This document shows positions 39,907 to 47,861 of a stretch of 56,459 bases of DNA, piece by piece. Position 1 is the first letter of the stretch, and each line of letters begins with the position of its first letter. This DNA is from Candidatus Dormiibacterota bacterium (lineage in GTDB: Bacteria; Chloroflexota; Dormibacteria; Dormibacterales; Dormibacteraceae), in assembly GCA_955652675.1 (NCBI GenBank), contig CATPBP010000205.1:1-56459 (forward strand). Direction: 5' to 3'. The notes under the pieces were generated by a model. It had not been told where the DNA came from and ran no database searches. It worked only from the letters and a program-made list of their open reading frames with translations. The position numbers and the translations under genes are program-made.

Positions 39907-41058
39907 ATGGCGCTCGACGGCGTGCGCGTGCTCGATCTCACCCGATTGCTGCCGGGAGCTTTTTGCTCGCTCCTGCTGGCGGACATGGGGGCCGACGTCA
40001 TCAAGGTCGAACCCCCGGGCTCGGGCGACTACATGCGCTGGTATCCGCCCCTTATCGATGGTCAGAGCGCCCTCTTCAACGCGCTCAACCGGAACAAGCG
40101 GAGCCTGGTCCTCAACCTGAAGTCCGAGGCGGGCCGGGAGCTCTTCAAGGAGATGGCCCGCGATGCTGACGTGGTGGTGGAGGGGAACCGGCCTGGCGTG
40201 ATGGACCGGTTGGGGTTGGGCTGGTCGGTTCTCCGAGAGCTCAATCCCCGGCTGGTCATGTGCGCGATCACGGGGTACGGACAGTCCGGGCCCTGGGCCC
40301 AACGGGCGGGGCACGACCTCAACTACATGGCGCTCGCAGGCGCGCTGTCGCTCAACGCTCGCGCCGGGGAGGGACCGCACCCGCTGGCGGTTCAGGTCGC
40401 AGACATCGGAGGCGGTGGCCAGGGCGCTGCGCTCGCAATCCTTGGGGCTCTCCTCGAGGTCTCCCGGGGTGGCTCCGGCCGGTTTCTGGATGTCTCCATG
40501 ACCGATGGCGCCTTCAGCTGGATGGCCGTGCCCCTCTCGCAGGTGCAGACCGAGGGGCGCCGGATCCCTCCTTCAGAGCATCGGCTTACCGGTAAGTACG
40601 CCTGCTACGGCGTCTACGAGTGCGCCGATGGCCGCTTCATGTCCGTGGCTGCCCTCGAGCCCAAGTTCTGGGGCGCCCTCTGCGAAGCACTGGAAAGGCC
40701 GGACATGGTCGAGCAGCAGTACGGGGAGGGGGCTGTCCAGGAGCGCTTGCGGGAGGAGCTGGCCACGATCTTCGCGGGGCGCACAAGGGATGAGTGGGAG
40801 CAGCGGCTGGCCGGCCTCGAGGTCTGCTGCGAGCCGGTGCTGGAGCTGAACGAGGTGGCCGCACACCCGCAGATCGCCGCCCGCGGGTTGGTCCGGGAGT
40901 TCCCCAGCGGCGTGGAGATCGCCCCGCACGTTCCCTTCGAGGACGACTGGCGGCGACGACCCCCGCCCAGGTTGGGCGAGCACACCGCGGAAGTGCTCGG
41001 GGAGCTTGGCGTGGACGAGCGCCGGCTGCAAGAGCTGCGCTCTGCGGGGGTCGTCTAG
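39907..41058 (+). CDS. CaiB/BaiF family CoA enzyme, alpha-methylacyl-CoA racemase type
   Basis: 383 residues of the class III CoA-transferase fold. 'LDGVRVLDLTRLLPGAFCS', 'DVIKVEPPGSGDYMRW' and 'VLNLKSEAGRELF' are family motifs. His136 in 'AGHDLNYMALAG' and Asp166 in 'VADIGGGGQG' are 30 residues apart, as are the catalytic His126 and Asp156 of mycobacterial alpha-methylacyl-CoA racemase, so racemisation rather than CoA transfer is favoured. Such enzymes let 2R-methyl acyl-CoAs enter beta-oxidation, which yields propionyl-CoA, a fit with 46981-54428. I chose ATG 39907; a TTG at 39898 is the longer option. It ends overlapping coaE by 4 bases. Confidence 0.85.
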   Translation: MALDGVRVLDLTRLLPGAFCSLLLADMGADVIKVEPPGSGDYMRWYPPLIDGQSALFNALNRNKRSLVLNLKSEAGRELFKEMARDADVVVEGNRPGVMDRLGLGWSVLRELNPRLVMCAITGYGQSGPWAQRAGHDLNYMALAGALSLNARAGEGPHPLAVQVADIGGGGQGAALAILGALLEVSRGGSGRFLDVSMTDGAFSWMAVPLSQVQTEGRRIPPSEHRLTGKYACYGVYECADGRFMSVAALEPKFWGALCEALERPDMVEQQYGEGAVQERLREELATIFAGRTRDEWEQRLAGLEVCCEPVLELNEVAAHPQIAARGLVREFPSGVEIAPHVPFEDDWRRRPPPRLGEHTAEVLGELGVDERRLQELRSAGVV

Positions 41059-41660
41059 GCGCGCACAGCGGCCAGCACCTCGGCCCAGGTCCGCTCGGCC
41101 TCCGCTCGCAGTTCGTCCAACGTCCCGGTGTTGAGAATCACGTGGCTGGCGAGACGGCGCTTTTCATCGATCGGCATCTGGGCTGCGATGCGTTCCCGTG
41201 CCGCTCGCTCGTCCATTCCTCGCAGCTCGGTGAGCCGCTTCAGCTGGAGCTCTTCGGGCGCGTAGACCAGGATGACGGCGTCCAGGCCGTCGGTCCCGCG
41301 GGTTTCGAAGAGGAGCGGCACGTCGAGCACCACCAGCGGATCGCCGCGGGCGGCTGCCTCCCGCTGCCGTTCTGCCATCCACCGCCTGACCAGGGGATGG
41401 ACGATCCCATTGAGCCGCTGCCGGGCTTTGGGGTCGGCGAAGGCGATGGCCGCCAGGCGTGGTCTGTCCAACGCTCCCTCCGGCGTCAGGATCTCCTCTC
41501 CAAAGGCATCCGCGAGAAGTCGGAGGCCCTCGGTGCCAGGTGCCTGTACGGCCCGCGTGGCCTCGTCGGCGTCGATCACGGTGACGCCCAGCTCGCGCAG
41601 GAAGCCGGCCACTCTGCTCTTGCCCGTGCCGATGCCTCCGGTGAGGCCGATCAGGCGCAT
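41055..41660 (-). CDS. coaE: Dephospho-CoA kinase
   Basis: A 201-residue P-loop kinase that performs the last step of coenzyme A synthesis. Walker A is 'IGLTGGIGTGKSRVAGFL', followed by 'VIDADEATRAV', 'LNGIVHPLVRRWM' and 'VVLDVPLLFETR'; the lid holds 'RMDERAARERIAAQMP'-type residues. ATG 41660 gives the usual N-terminus; GTG 41690 would add ten residues. It is divergent from the FixC-like gene. Confidence 0.95.
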   Translation of the reverse strand: MRLIGLTGGIGTGKSRVAGFLRELGVTVIDADEATRAVQAPGTEGLRLLADAFGEEILTPEGALDRPRLAAIAFADPKARQRLNGIVHPLVRRWMAERQREAAARGDPLVVLDVPLLFETRGTDGLDAVILVYAPEELQLKRLTELRGMDERAARERIAAQMPIDEKRRLASHVILNTGTLDELRAEAERTWAEVLAAVRA

Positions 41661-41694
41661 GGAGGTCGATTCATCTGGAGATTTCGTCACCCAT

Positions 41695-41700
41695 TAGCAT
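41695..41700 (+). promoter_or_regulatory. -10-like box before the FixC-like gene
   Basis: TAGCAT, 9 bases before GTG 41710, in the short gap with divergent coaE. Confidence 0.45.
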
Positions 41701-41709
41701 GGTGCCGGA

Positions 41710-43050
41710 GTGGCGGAAGAGGAGAAGCTGGACGCCATTGTGGTGGGTGCCGGGCCGGCCGGAACCGCGGCAGCCATCACGATGGCTCGGGCTGGACTGC
41801 AGGTCGCCCTGATAGAGAAAGGCGCACAGCCGGGCTCGAAGAACGTCATGGGCGGGATCCTCTACACCCATTACCTGGAGCAGGTGGTGGGGGACGACTG
41901 GAAGACCGCCGCGCTGGAGCGGCCGATCATCGAAGAACAGCGCTGGATGATGACCGACCAGGCGGCCATCCGTCTCCTCGGCTACAAGAACCTCCGTAAC
42001 CGCGAGCGCCCGCACTCGTACTCCGTGCTCCGGGCGAGGTTCGACGCATGGTTCGCCCAGAAGGCCGAGGAGGCGGGTGCCTTCGTCATCCCGGAGACCG
42101 TGGTCGAGGAGTTGATCCTCAAGGACGGGCGGGTGGTCGGGGTCCGGACCGGACGGGAGGGAGACCTGCTCGCAGACGTGGTGGTGGTCTGCGAAGGCAT
42201 CGGGCTCGGAAGCCATCTGCTGGAGAAAGCAGGCCTGAAAAAGCCGCTTCGCGCCAACCAGGTGGCCATGGCGGTCAAGGAGATCATCGCTCTCGATCCG
42301 GGGCTGATCGAGGCCCGCTTCAACTGCGAGCCGGGCGAGGGTGCCTCCATCGAATGCTTCGGCTCGGCGACCCGGGGCTTGAGCGGTTTCATGTTCATCT
42401 ACACCAACAAGGAGACCCTCAGTGTCGGCGGAGGCGCCTTGCTCAGCGAGATGTCGGACGTCCGGCTTTCGAGAGACGAGCTGGCCCGGCGGACGCCCAA
42501 CGCCCTCATGAACCACTTCAAGTCGCATCCAGCCATAAAGCCGCTGATCCAGGGTGGCGAGACTGTCGAGTACCTGGCCAAGATGATCCCCGAGGGCGGG
42601 TACAAGGCCATCCCAAAGGTCTACGGCCCTGGCTACCTGGTCTGCGGCGATGCTGCGATGCTCTCCAACCCGGTCCACAGAGAAGGGTCGAACCTGGCCA
42701 TGGAGAGCGGGCGGATCGCGGGCGAGACCGTGATCCACGCCAAGGAGAAGGGCGACTTCGGCGAGGCCTCGCTGCGCGAGTACAGGATGCGGCTGGACCG
42801 CACCTGGGTGATGGCCGACATGAAGAAGTACGACGGCGCCGTCCCCTTGCTCGAGCACAATCCCCAGTTGCTGGGCAAGTACCCGAGGCTTCTGGACCTT
42901 GCGCTCGACGAGTTTTTCCGCGTGGACGGCGTTTCCAAGTGGGAAAAGCAGCGCCGGATCGTGCGCATGTTCCGAAAGCATGGCGGCGTCCGGATGATCC
43001 TCGATACGGCCAAAGCCGGCTGGACCCTGGCTCGCCCGTTCGGCCGGTAG
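41710..43050 (+). CDS. FixC/ETF-quinone oxidoreductase family flavoprotein
   Basis: A 446-residue FAD protein that passes electrons from electron-transfer flavoprotein to quinone. N-terminal dinucleotide motif 'VVGAGPAGTAAAITMARAG', then 'GSKNVMGGILY', the FixC-like 'KEIIALDPGLIEARF', and the C-terminal FAD motif 'YLVCGDAAMLSN' with 'HREGSNLAMESGRIA'. It lacks the ferredoxin domain of ETF-QO; in fix clusters this is the separate FixX, not seen here. fixA/fixB are also absent from the window. Acyl-CoA dehydrogenase at 55113 is a likely upstream donor via ETF, and menaquinone the acceptor. Confidence 0.88.
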   Translation: MAEEEKLDAIVVGAGPAGTAAAITMARAGLQVALIEKGAQPGSKNVMGGILYTHYLEQVVGDDWKTAALERPIIEEQRWMMTDQAAIRLLGYKNLRNRERPHSYSVLRARFDAWFAQKAEEAGAFVIPETVVEELILKDGRVVGVRTGREGDLLADVVVVCEGIGLGSHLLEKAGLKKPLRANQVAMAVKEIIALDPGLIEARFNCEPGEGASIECFGSATRGLSGFMFIYTNKETLSVGGGALLSEMSDVRLSRDELARRTPNALMNHFKSHPAIKPLIQGGETVEYLAKMIPEGGYKAIPKVYGPGYLVCGDAAMLSNPVHREGSNLAMESGRIAGETVIHAKEKGDFGEASLREYRMRLDRTWVMADMKKYDGAVPLLEHNPQLLGKYPRLLDLALDEFFRVDGVSKWEKQRRIVRMFRKHGGVRMILDTAKAGWTLARPFGR

Positions 43051-43057
43051 CAGATCT

Positions 43058-43078
43058 CCCTCCCCTTGCGGAGGAGGG
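43058..43078. terminator. Stem-loop after the FixC-like gene
   Basis: CCCTCC (43058-43063) pairs with GGAGGG (43073-43078) around a TTGCG-type loop, followed by GTTGGGGAGAGGG. It lies between two convergent genes and belongs to the C-run/G-run stem-loop family. Confidence 0.5.
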
Positions 43079-43108
43079 TTGGGGAGAGGGACCCGCCGTG
43101 GATGACCG

Positions 43109-44602
43109 CTACCGGGAGACCGTGACTCGGACCTGGTGGAAGCCGCTGGCGCCGGCGGGGAAGCTGGGGGCTGCTTGGGAGCTCTGCCAGTTGCCCTGGC
43201 CGTCCCGGGCTCGAACCTGCAGCGTGTAGGCGCCCTCTCTAGCCGAGCTCCAGGTCGCCCGCCAGAGCACCCAGGTGAGCGGGGAGAGCGGGGGCTTGAC
43301 ATCGGCCGCGGTCCAGCTCTTGCCGCCGTCCGCGCTCCACTCCACCGCCTGCACCCCACGCACGCCGGCGAAGGCCACTCCTGCCAGCTCCACCGCTCCG
43401 GAGCGGAGGAAGGCGCCGTCACGGGGCGAATCGAAGCGTGCGGTGGTCTTAACGATCGCCTGGTGGTCCCAGCCCTGACCCTCCCAGTAGCCACCGCTGT
43501 CGGAATCGGTGACGTTGATCTCCTCGACCCACTTTGGTCCTCGCATGCCGTAGTGGCCCGGGATCAGGATCCGGGCCGGAAAGCCGTGCTTGTCCGGCAG
43601 ACGCTTGCCGTCCAGGTTGTAGGCCACCAGGATCGTGGGGTCGTCCATAACCATCTTCAGGGCAGCGCTCTCGGCATAGCCGTCGCGCGACTTGAAGGCG
43701 ACAGCTTTGCCGCTTGACTGCGGGCTGGCCATCACGATCAGGTCTCGAAGCGATACGCCGGTGAAGCTGCCTGTGCTCATGAGTGGTCCGCCCACGTCGT
43801 TGCTGACGCACTCGAGGGTCATCAGCTGCGTCGTCGAAGGCAGTGCCCGGAGTTGCGAGTAGTCCAGGCGTAGCGGGCGGTCGACCATCCCGCCGAGGCG
43901 GAGCGCCCAGTCCGTCTCCGCCACGACCGGGTCGCTGAAGTTCTTCGAGACGATGTAGAAGTTGCCCACCGGAGTGATCTCCGGCACGGGGCCGGAGAGG
44001 CCCGCCTCAGGCGGCGAGACCACGTCCCTCACCCAGCCGGGAAGCTTCAAGACGCCGAGTAGAACGAGGGAGCCCAGTCCCACGCCGACGGGCATTGCGG
44101 TGATCAGGCGTCGCCTGCCAAGATCCGGATCTGGGGCCGGCGCGGCCGAACACACCGCGTTCCAGACCAGGGCATAGACGACGAAGACCACCGCCCAGGC
44201 GACCGGAAGGGTGAGGCCGCAACCGAGACCCAGCAGGCCTTCGCCCGTGAGCGGCAGCAGAACCAACGTGACGACCAGCCAGGCGGCCGCCCCCGCCAGC
44301 AGTCCACTCCAGGGAAGGCCACGACGGTCGGCAAGGAACCCGGAGGCGACCCCCAGGGCGCTCAGCGCGAAGACCATTGTCGCCAGGAGGCCGGCCTCCT
44401 CGATCACCTTTCCCGCGTGCTGCAGGGTGTCGATCAGTAAGCCGAAGACCGGGCCGGGCATGTGGGTCAGCACCGGCTGCTGAAGCGCTTCCGGCAGCGT
44501 GCGCAGCCCGATCAGCGCCGCTGCCAGATACATGACCGCCGCGGCTGCCAGGCCGGCCACGAGTCCGGCCCAAGCACCTCGCCTCACCGCTTCGCCCGAC
44601 AC
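43109..44602 (-). CDS. Membrane-anchored molybdopterin oxidoreductase, sulfite-oxidase type
   Basis: 497 residues. The N-terminal 190 residues contain about five membrane segments (such as 'AGLVAGLAAAAVMYLAAALI' and 'TLPVAWAVVFVVYALVW'). A SUOX-type Mo-cofactor domain follows, with the Mo-ligand cysteine in 'LMTLECVSNDVGG' (about 263), 'FTGVSLRDLI' and 'IPGHYGMRGPKWVEEI'. The C-terminal Ig-like dimerisation domain reads 'VEWSADGGKSWTAADV'. Sulfite or other oxygen-atom substrates are possible. It is one of the plausible clients for the cofactor genes at the left end. It lacks heme motifs. Confidence 0.88.
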   Translation of the reverse strand: MSGEAVRRGAWAGLVAGLAAAAVMYLAAALIGLRTLPEALQQPVLTHMPGPVFGLLIDTLQHAGKVIEEAGLLATMVFALSALGVASGFLADRRGLPWSGLLAGAAAWLVVTLVLLPLTGEGLLGLGCGLTLPVAWAVVFVVYALVWNAVCSAAPAPDPDLGRRRLITAMPVGVGLGSLVLLGVLKLPGWVRDVVSPPEAGLSGPVPEITPVGNFYIVSKNFSDPVVAETDWALRLGGMVDRPLRLDYSQLRALPSTTQLMTLECVSNDVGGPLMSTGSFTGVSLRDLIVMASPQSSGKAVAFKSRDGYAESAALKMVMDDPTILVAYNLDGKRLPDKHGFPARILIPGHYGMRGPKWVEEINVTDSDSGGYWEGQGWDHQAIVKTTARFDSPRDGAFLRSGAVELAGVAFAGVRGVQAVEWSADGGKSWTAADVKPPLSPLTWVLWRATWSSAREGAYTLQVRARDGQGNWQSSQAAPSFPAGASGFHQVRVTVSR

Positions 44603-44645
44603 CCCCCGAGCCTACGTCCAAACCACGACAGTCAAACAACAGCAA

Positions 44646-44673
44646 CGCGGGGGGAACCTGGGTTCCCACCGCG
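44646..44673. repeat. 28-base palindrome, unit A
   Basis: CGCGGGGGGAACC-TG-GGTTCCCACCGCG: an almost perfect 13-bp inverted repeat. It matches the head of the dispersed repeat copies at 4243 and 39179, and unit B 132 bases downstream. Confidence 0.85.
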
Positions 44674-44736
44674 TTTGTCTGCAGGAGCCGACGGCTTGTA
44701 AGCGCCTGGCTGGCTCTTGAAAAGACCCCCTTCCGA

Positions 44737-44755
44737 CTCCCCCCGAAAGGGGAGG
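44737..44755. terminator. C-run/G-run stem-loop between the two palindromes
   Basis: CTCCCC (44737-44742) and GGGGAG (44749-44754) flank a CCGAAA-like loop. There is no T-run. It sits between the two 28-base palindromes. Confidence 0.4.
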
Positions 44756-44777
44756 GAACTGAAGCAGGAGGGGGGGT

Positions 44778-44805
44778 CGCGGTGGGAACCTGGGTTCCCA
44801 CCGCG
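44778..44805. repeat. 28-base palindrome, unit B
   Basis: CGCGGTGGGAACC-TG-GGTTCCCACCGCG: a perfect 13-bp inverted repeat with a 2-base centre. It ends 9 bases before the ATG of the S9 peptidase gene, so it could affect transcription or act as an operator. Confidence 0.85.
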
Positions 44806-44814
44806 CGTGGTTAA

Positions 44815-46842
44815 ATGGCCGCCGTGCCCGCTCCGATAACGGCCGAGGATCTCTCCAACTTTCGGTGGGTGGACCACGCCAGGTTGAGCCCGCGCGGGGA
44901 CCGGGTCGTGTACCAAGTGAGCTGGGCCGACGTCGAGGCTCGGCAGAACCATGGACGCGTGGTCGTCCAGCAGCTGGAAGCGGGGGCTGAGGCGCGCGAG
45001 GTGCTCGGCATGGGCAGGCGCGACCACTCGCCGGAGTGGGCGCCTGACGGATCCCGGCTGGCCTTTCTCAGCCGCCAGGGACCGAGGGACCAGCTCTTCG
45101 TGGCCGACCCCGACGGCGCCGAGGCGCGGGAGCTCACCTCGATCCCGGACGGCGTGCTAGGCGCCCGCTGGTCTCCGCGCGGCGACAAGCTGGCCTTTCG
45201 GGCCGTCGTCCTCGCCGACACCGAGGCGGTGGTGGAGGACCCCAGGCCCCCGGCGGATGACGAGCAGGTACGGCGCCCGCCCGTCGCCCGAATCGTCCGC
45301 CGGCTGGACTACAAGCGAGACGGCACCGGCTACCTGGATGGCCGCCGTTCGCACCTCTTCGTGATCTCCGCCACCGGAGGCAAGCCCAGTCAGCTGACCA
45401 CCGGGGACTGGGACGTCGAGGAGTTCGACTGGGCCCCCGACGGCAGCCGGCTGGCGGTGATCGGCGACGCCGGCCGGGGAGCGGACCTCCGGCGGGAGCG
45501 ATGCCTCTACACGGTCGATCTGGCTGGAGAGCTGCGCACCGTCGCCAGCGGTCCACGGCTCTCGGCCCCGCGCTGGTCACCAAGAGGGGACCTGATCGCC
45601 TTTCTCGGCCCTCTGGCGGACGAGGGCGGCCGGCACGACCGGCTCTGGGTCGTCCAGGTGGAGGGCGGTCGTCCCCGCTGCCTGACGGCGGAGCTGGATA
45701 TGAATCTCGGGGATTCGGTGATCACTGACATGCGGGCCGGACATGGCACGCGCCTCTGCTGGTCGCAGGCCGGCGACCGGGTCTACTTCCAGGCCAGCGG
45801 ACCTGGAACCGCGGACATCCGGTCAGCCGGGCTGGACGGTGCCATTCGGACTGAGCTGGCCTGTGATCAACGTGTCGCGTACGACTTCGACGCCGTCGAC
45901 GGAACGCTTGTGGCCTGCATCAGCGATCCCTCCGGCCCGGGCGAGGTCGTCCTGCTCGAGGACGGCCGGGAGCAGCAGCTCACCGACTCGAATCCCTGGC
46001 TGCGGCAGCGCGCGGTAGCGCTGCCTCGGGCGCACCGGTTCAGCGCCGAGGACGGGTGGGAGATCGACGGCTGGCTGCTCGAGCCTCCCGGCTTCGACCC
46101 CTCCAGGAAGCACCCGCTTGTGATGCAGATCCACGGCGGTCCGCACAGTCAGTACGGCTGGGCTTTCTTTCACGAGTTCCAGGTCCTGGCGGGGATGGGG
46201 TTCTGCGTCTTCTACGTCAACCCCCGTGGCTCGGACGGCTATGGCGAGCACTTCAAGCGGGCCGTGGTGCGCGACTGGGCGGGACGGGACTACCAGGACC
46301 TGATGACCGCGCTCGACCAGCTTGTGGAGCAGAACGGCTTCGTGGACCAGGCGCGGATGGGCGTGGCGGGGGGGTCCTACGGCGGCTACATGACCAACTG
46401 GGTCGTCGGACATACGGATCGCTTCGCGGCCGCTGTGGCCATGCGCTCCCTTTCGAACCTGGTCAGCGAGTACGCCCAGCACGACATCGTGCTCTGGGGA
46501 GAGCTGGAGCTGGGACCAGGGCCCTGGTCTGATCCCGACGAGCTCTGGCGCCGCTCCCCGATCCGCTACGTAGAGAGCATCAGCACCCCTCTGCTCTTGA
46601 TCCACGGGGAGATGGACCTGCGCTGCGCCGTCTCCCAGGCGGAGGAGCTGTTCGGTGCTTTGCGACTGCACGGGCGGGAGGTCGAGCTCCTACGCTTCCC
46701 GGGCGAATCTCACGACCTCTCCCGTTCCGGCCGGCCGGACAGGCGCCTGGAGCGGCTGCGCCGAGTGACCGGCTGGTTCGCCAGCCACCTGCTCGAGCCC
46801 GTCCCCAGCACCGCACCCGTAGCCACCGCAGGAGACAGATAA
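44815..46842 (+). CDS. S9 family prolyl oligopeptidase-like peptidase
   Basis: 675 residues: an N-terminal TolB/beta-propeller region with repeated 'P.WSPRGDKLAF' units, then an alpha/beta-hydrolase domain from about 400. The triad is Ser in 'VAGGSYGGYMTNW', Asp in 'LIHGEMDLRCAVSQAE' and His in 'FPGESHDLSRSG'. 'MQIHGGPHSQYGWAFFHEFQ' and 'VNPRGSDGYGEHFK' are typical of the acylaminoacyl-peptidase/DPP group. There is no signal peptide, so it is cytoplasmic. ATG 44815; GTG 44824 is an alternative, 7 bases after TTAAAT. Confidence 0.93.
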   Translation: MAAVPAPITAEDLSNFRWVDHARLSPRGDRVVYQVSWADVEARQNHGRVVVQQLEAGAEAREVLGMGRRDHSPEWAPDGSRLAFLSRQGPRDQLFVADPDGAEARELTSIPDGVLGARWSPRGDKLAFRAVVLADTEAVVEDPRPPADDEQVRRPPVARIVRRLDYKRDGTGYLDGRRSHLFVISATGGKPSQLTTGDWDVEEFDWAPDGSRLAVIGDAGRGADLRRERCLYTVDLAGELRTVASGPRLSAPRWSPRGDLIAFLGPLADEGGRHDRLWVVQVEGGRPRCLTAELDMNLGDSVITDMRAGHGTRLCWSQAGDRVYFQASGPGTADIRSAGLDGAIRTELACDQRVAYDFDAVDGTLVACISDPSGPGEVVLLEDGREQQLTDSNPWLRQRAVALPRAHRFSAEDGWEIDGWLLEPPGFDPSRKHPLVMQIHGGPHSQYGWAFFHEFQVLAGMGFCVFYVNPRGSDGYGEHFKRAVVRDWAGRDYQDLMTALDQLVEQNGFVDQARMGVAGGSYGGYMTNWVVGHTDRFAAAVAMRSLSNLVSEYAQHDIVLWGELELGPGPWSDPDELWRRSPIRYVESISTPLLLIHGEMDLRCAVSQAEELFGALRLHGREVELLRFPGESHDLSRSGRPDRRLERLRRVTGWFASHLLEPVPSTAPVATAGDR

Positions 46843-46856
46843 AAACAGCTCTCCGT

Positions 46857-46870
46857 CCCCTTGCGGGGAG
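46857..46870. terminator. Stem-loop after the S9 peptidase gene
   Basis: CCCC-TTGC-GGGG (46857-46868) with flanking TC/GA-type pairs, just after the stop codon and AAAAA run. A weak terminator candidate of the C-run/G-run family. Confidence 0.4.
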
Positions 46871-46980
46871 GGGTACCCACCGGCCACTCCCGCACCAGGC
46901 CTGCGCACCCAGAAGCATCACCACGAGGTTCGAGCTCACGGGCCGTACCCTAGGTGCCACTTCAGACTGGAGGTGGCGTG

Positions 46981-47400
46981 GTGGCCGTCGAAGCATTCTC
47001 GAGCGAGTGGGCTCAGCTGTTCAAAGACGAGGTCAACAAGAGTCCCGTGTACAGGCAAGCCGCCAAGGGCTGGAAGTGGAGGGTCGGGCTGGTGGTGGAG
47101 GCCGAGCCCGATCGGAACTTCCCCGAGTCCAGGGGGATAGTGATGGACCTCTTCGAGGGCGACGCAAGGGACATCGCCGTCGGTACGGCCGACGAGGCGC
47201 GAGCTTGCGACTTCGTTATCACGGCCCCTTACTCACGGTGGAAGCAGGTCGCGATGAAGGAGCTCGACGCCACCCGCGGGATGCTGCAGGGAAAGCTGAA
47301 GCTGAAGGGAGACCTGCCTACCATCGTTCGCTACACCAAGGCCTCCCAGGAGCTGACCGAGTGCACGACCAGGGTGCCGGTCGCCTGGCCCGACGAGTGA
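46981..47400 (+). CDS. SCP2 sterol-binding-domain protein, first of two
   Basis: A 139-residue SCP2-like fold ('VVEAEPDRNFPESRGIVMDL', 'ADEARACDFVITAPYSRWKQ', 'MLQGKLKLKGDLPTIVRYTK'). SCP2 domains bind fatty acyl chains or lipids and may carry substrates to acyl-CoA enzymes. GTG 46981 has GGAGG at 46969-46973; GTG 46978 is also possible. It opens a tightly coupled operon; a TACCCT box is visible about 18 bases before the ribosome site. Its GTGA stop overlaps the next gene. Confidence 0.83.
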   Translation: MAVEAFSSEWAQLFKDEVNKSPVYRQAAKGWKWRVGLVVEAEPDRNFPESRGIVMDLFEGDARDIAVGTADEARACDFVITAPYSRWKQVAMKELDATRGMLQGKLKLKGDLPTIVRYTKASQELTECTTRVPVAWPDE

Positions 47401-47861
47401 GCCCTGTCGAGTACGCAGACGGCGATGATGCCTCTGCCTTCAGCCAGATGCTGGGCGGCCTGATCGAGGCCAACGTGGAGAGCCGCCGCGAGAAGCGCGC
47501 GGACTTCGAGAGGCTTCGGGCGCGGGTCGGCGTCTTCGTGACGGACATCGACGAAGGGGTGACCCTCGATTTCCAGGACGGTCATCTGGTGGTTCATAAC
47601 GGCCTTCAGCCTGGACGCGACCTGACCATCCGCGCCGACGCCGGCACCGTGATGCAGCTGAGCAGCGTCAACATCGGCTTTGCCGGGATGCCGAACTACC
47701 TGGACTCCACCGGCCGCGAGGTGGTCGCGAAGATGCTGCGTGGCAAGCTCAAGATCGAAGGCCTGCTGGGCAACCTGACCACCCTCAACCAGGTGACGCG
47801 CCTCTTCTCGGTACAGGGGAGCGCAGACCAGGAGCCGGCTCCGGACCGGAGCAGCCCTTGA
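47397..47861 (+). CDS. SCP2-like lipid-binding protein, second of two
   Basis: 154 residues, starting at GTG 47397 in the GTGA overlap. An N-terminal helix ('QMLGGLIEANVESRREKRAD') is followed by an SCP2-like domain: 'GVTLDFQDGHLVVHNG', 'LTIRADAGTVMQLSSV', 'MLRGKLKIEGLLGNLTTLNQ'. It is distinct in sequence from the first SCP2 gene, so not a recent duplicate. Its TGA overlaps the TTG of the dehydrogenase gene. A lipid or acyl carrier for the following enzymes is inference from position. Confidence 0.78.
   Translation: MSPVEYADGDDASAFSQMLGGLIEANVESRREKRADFERLRARVGVFVTDIDEGVTLDFQDGHLVVHNGLQPGRDLTIRADAGTVMQLSSVNIGFAGMPNYLDSTGREVVAKMLRGKLKIEGLLGNLTTLNQVTRLFSVQGSADQEPAPDRSSP

Noticed and set aside
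40794-41999. 401-codon plus-strand frame across coaE
   Set aside because: A shadow across the racemase end, coaE and the FixC start; no motif.
41671-43494. 607-codon frame antisense to the FixC-like gene
   Set aside because: It covers a well-conserved flavoprotein and the end of the SUOX gene and has no recognisable domain.
44646-44805. CRISPR-like direct repeats
   Set aside because: There are only two units, each internally palindromic over its whole length, with one spacer-like segment and no cas genes.
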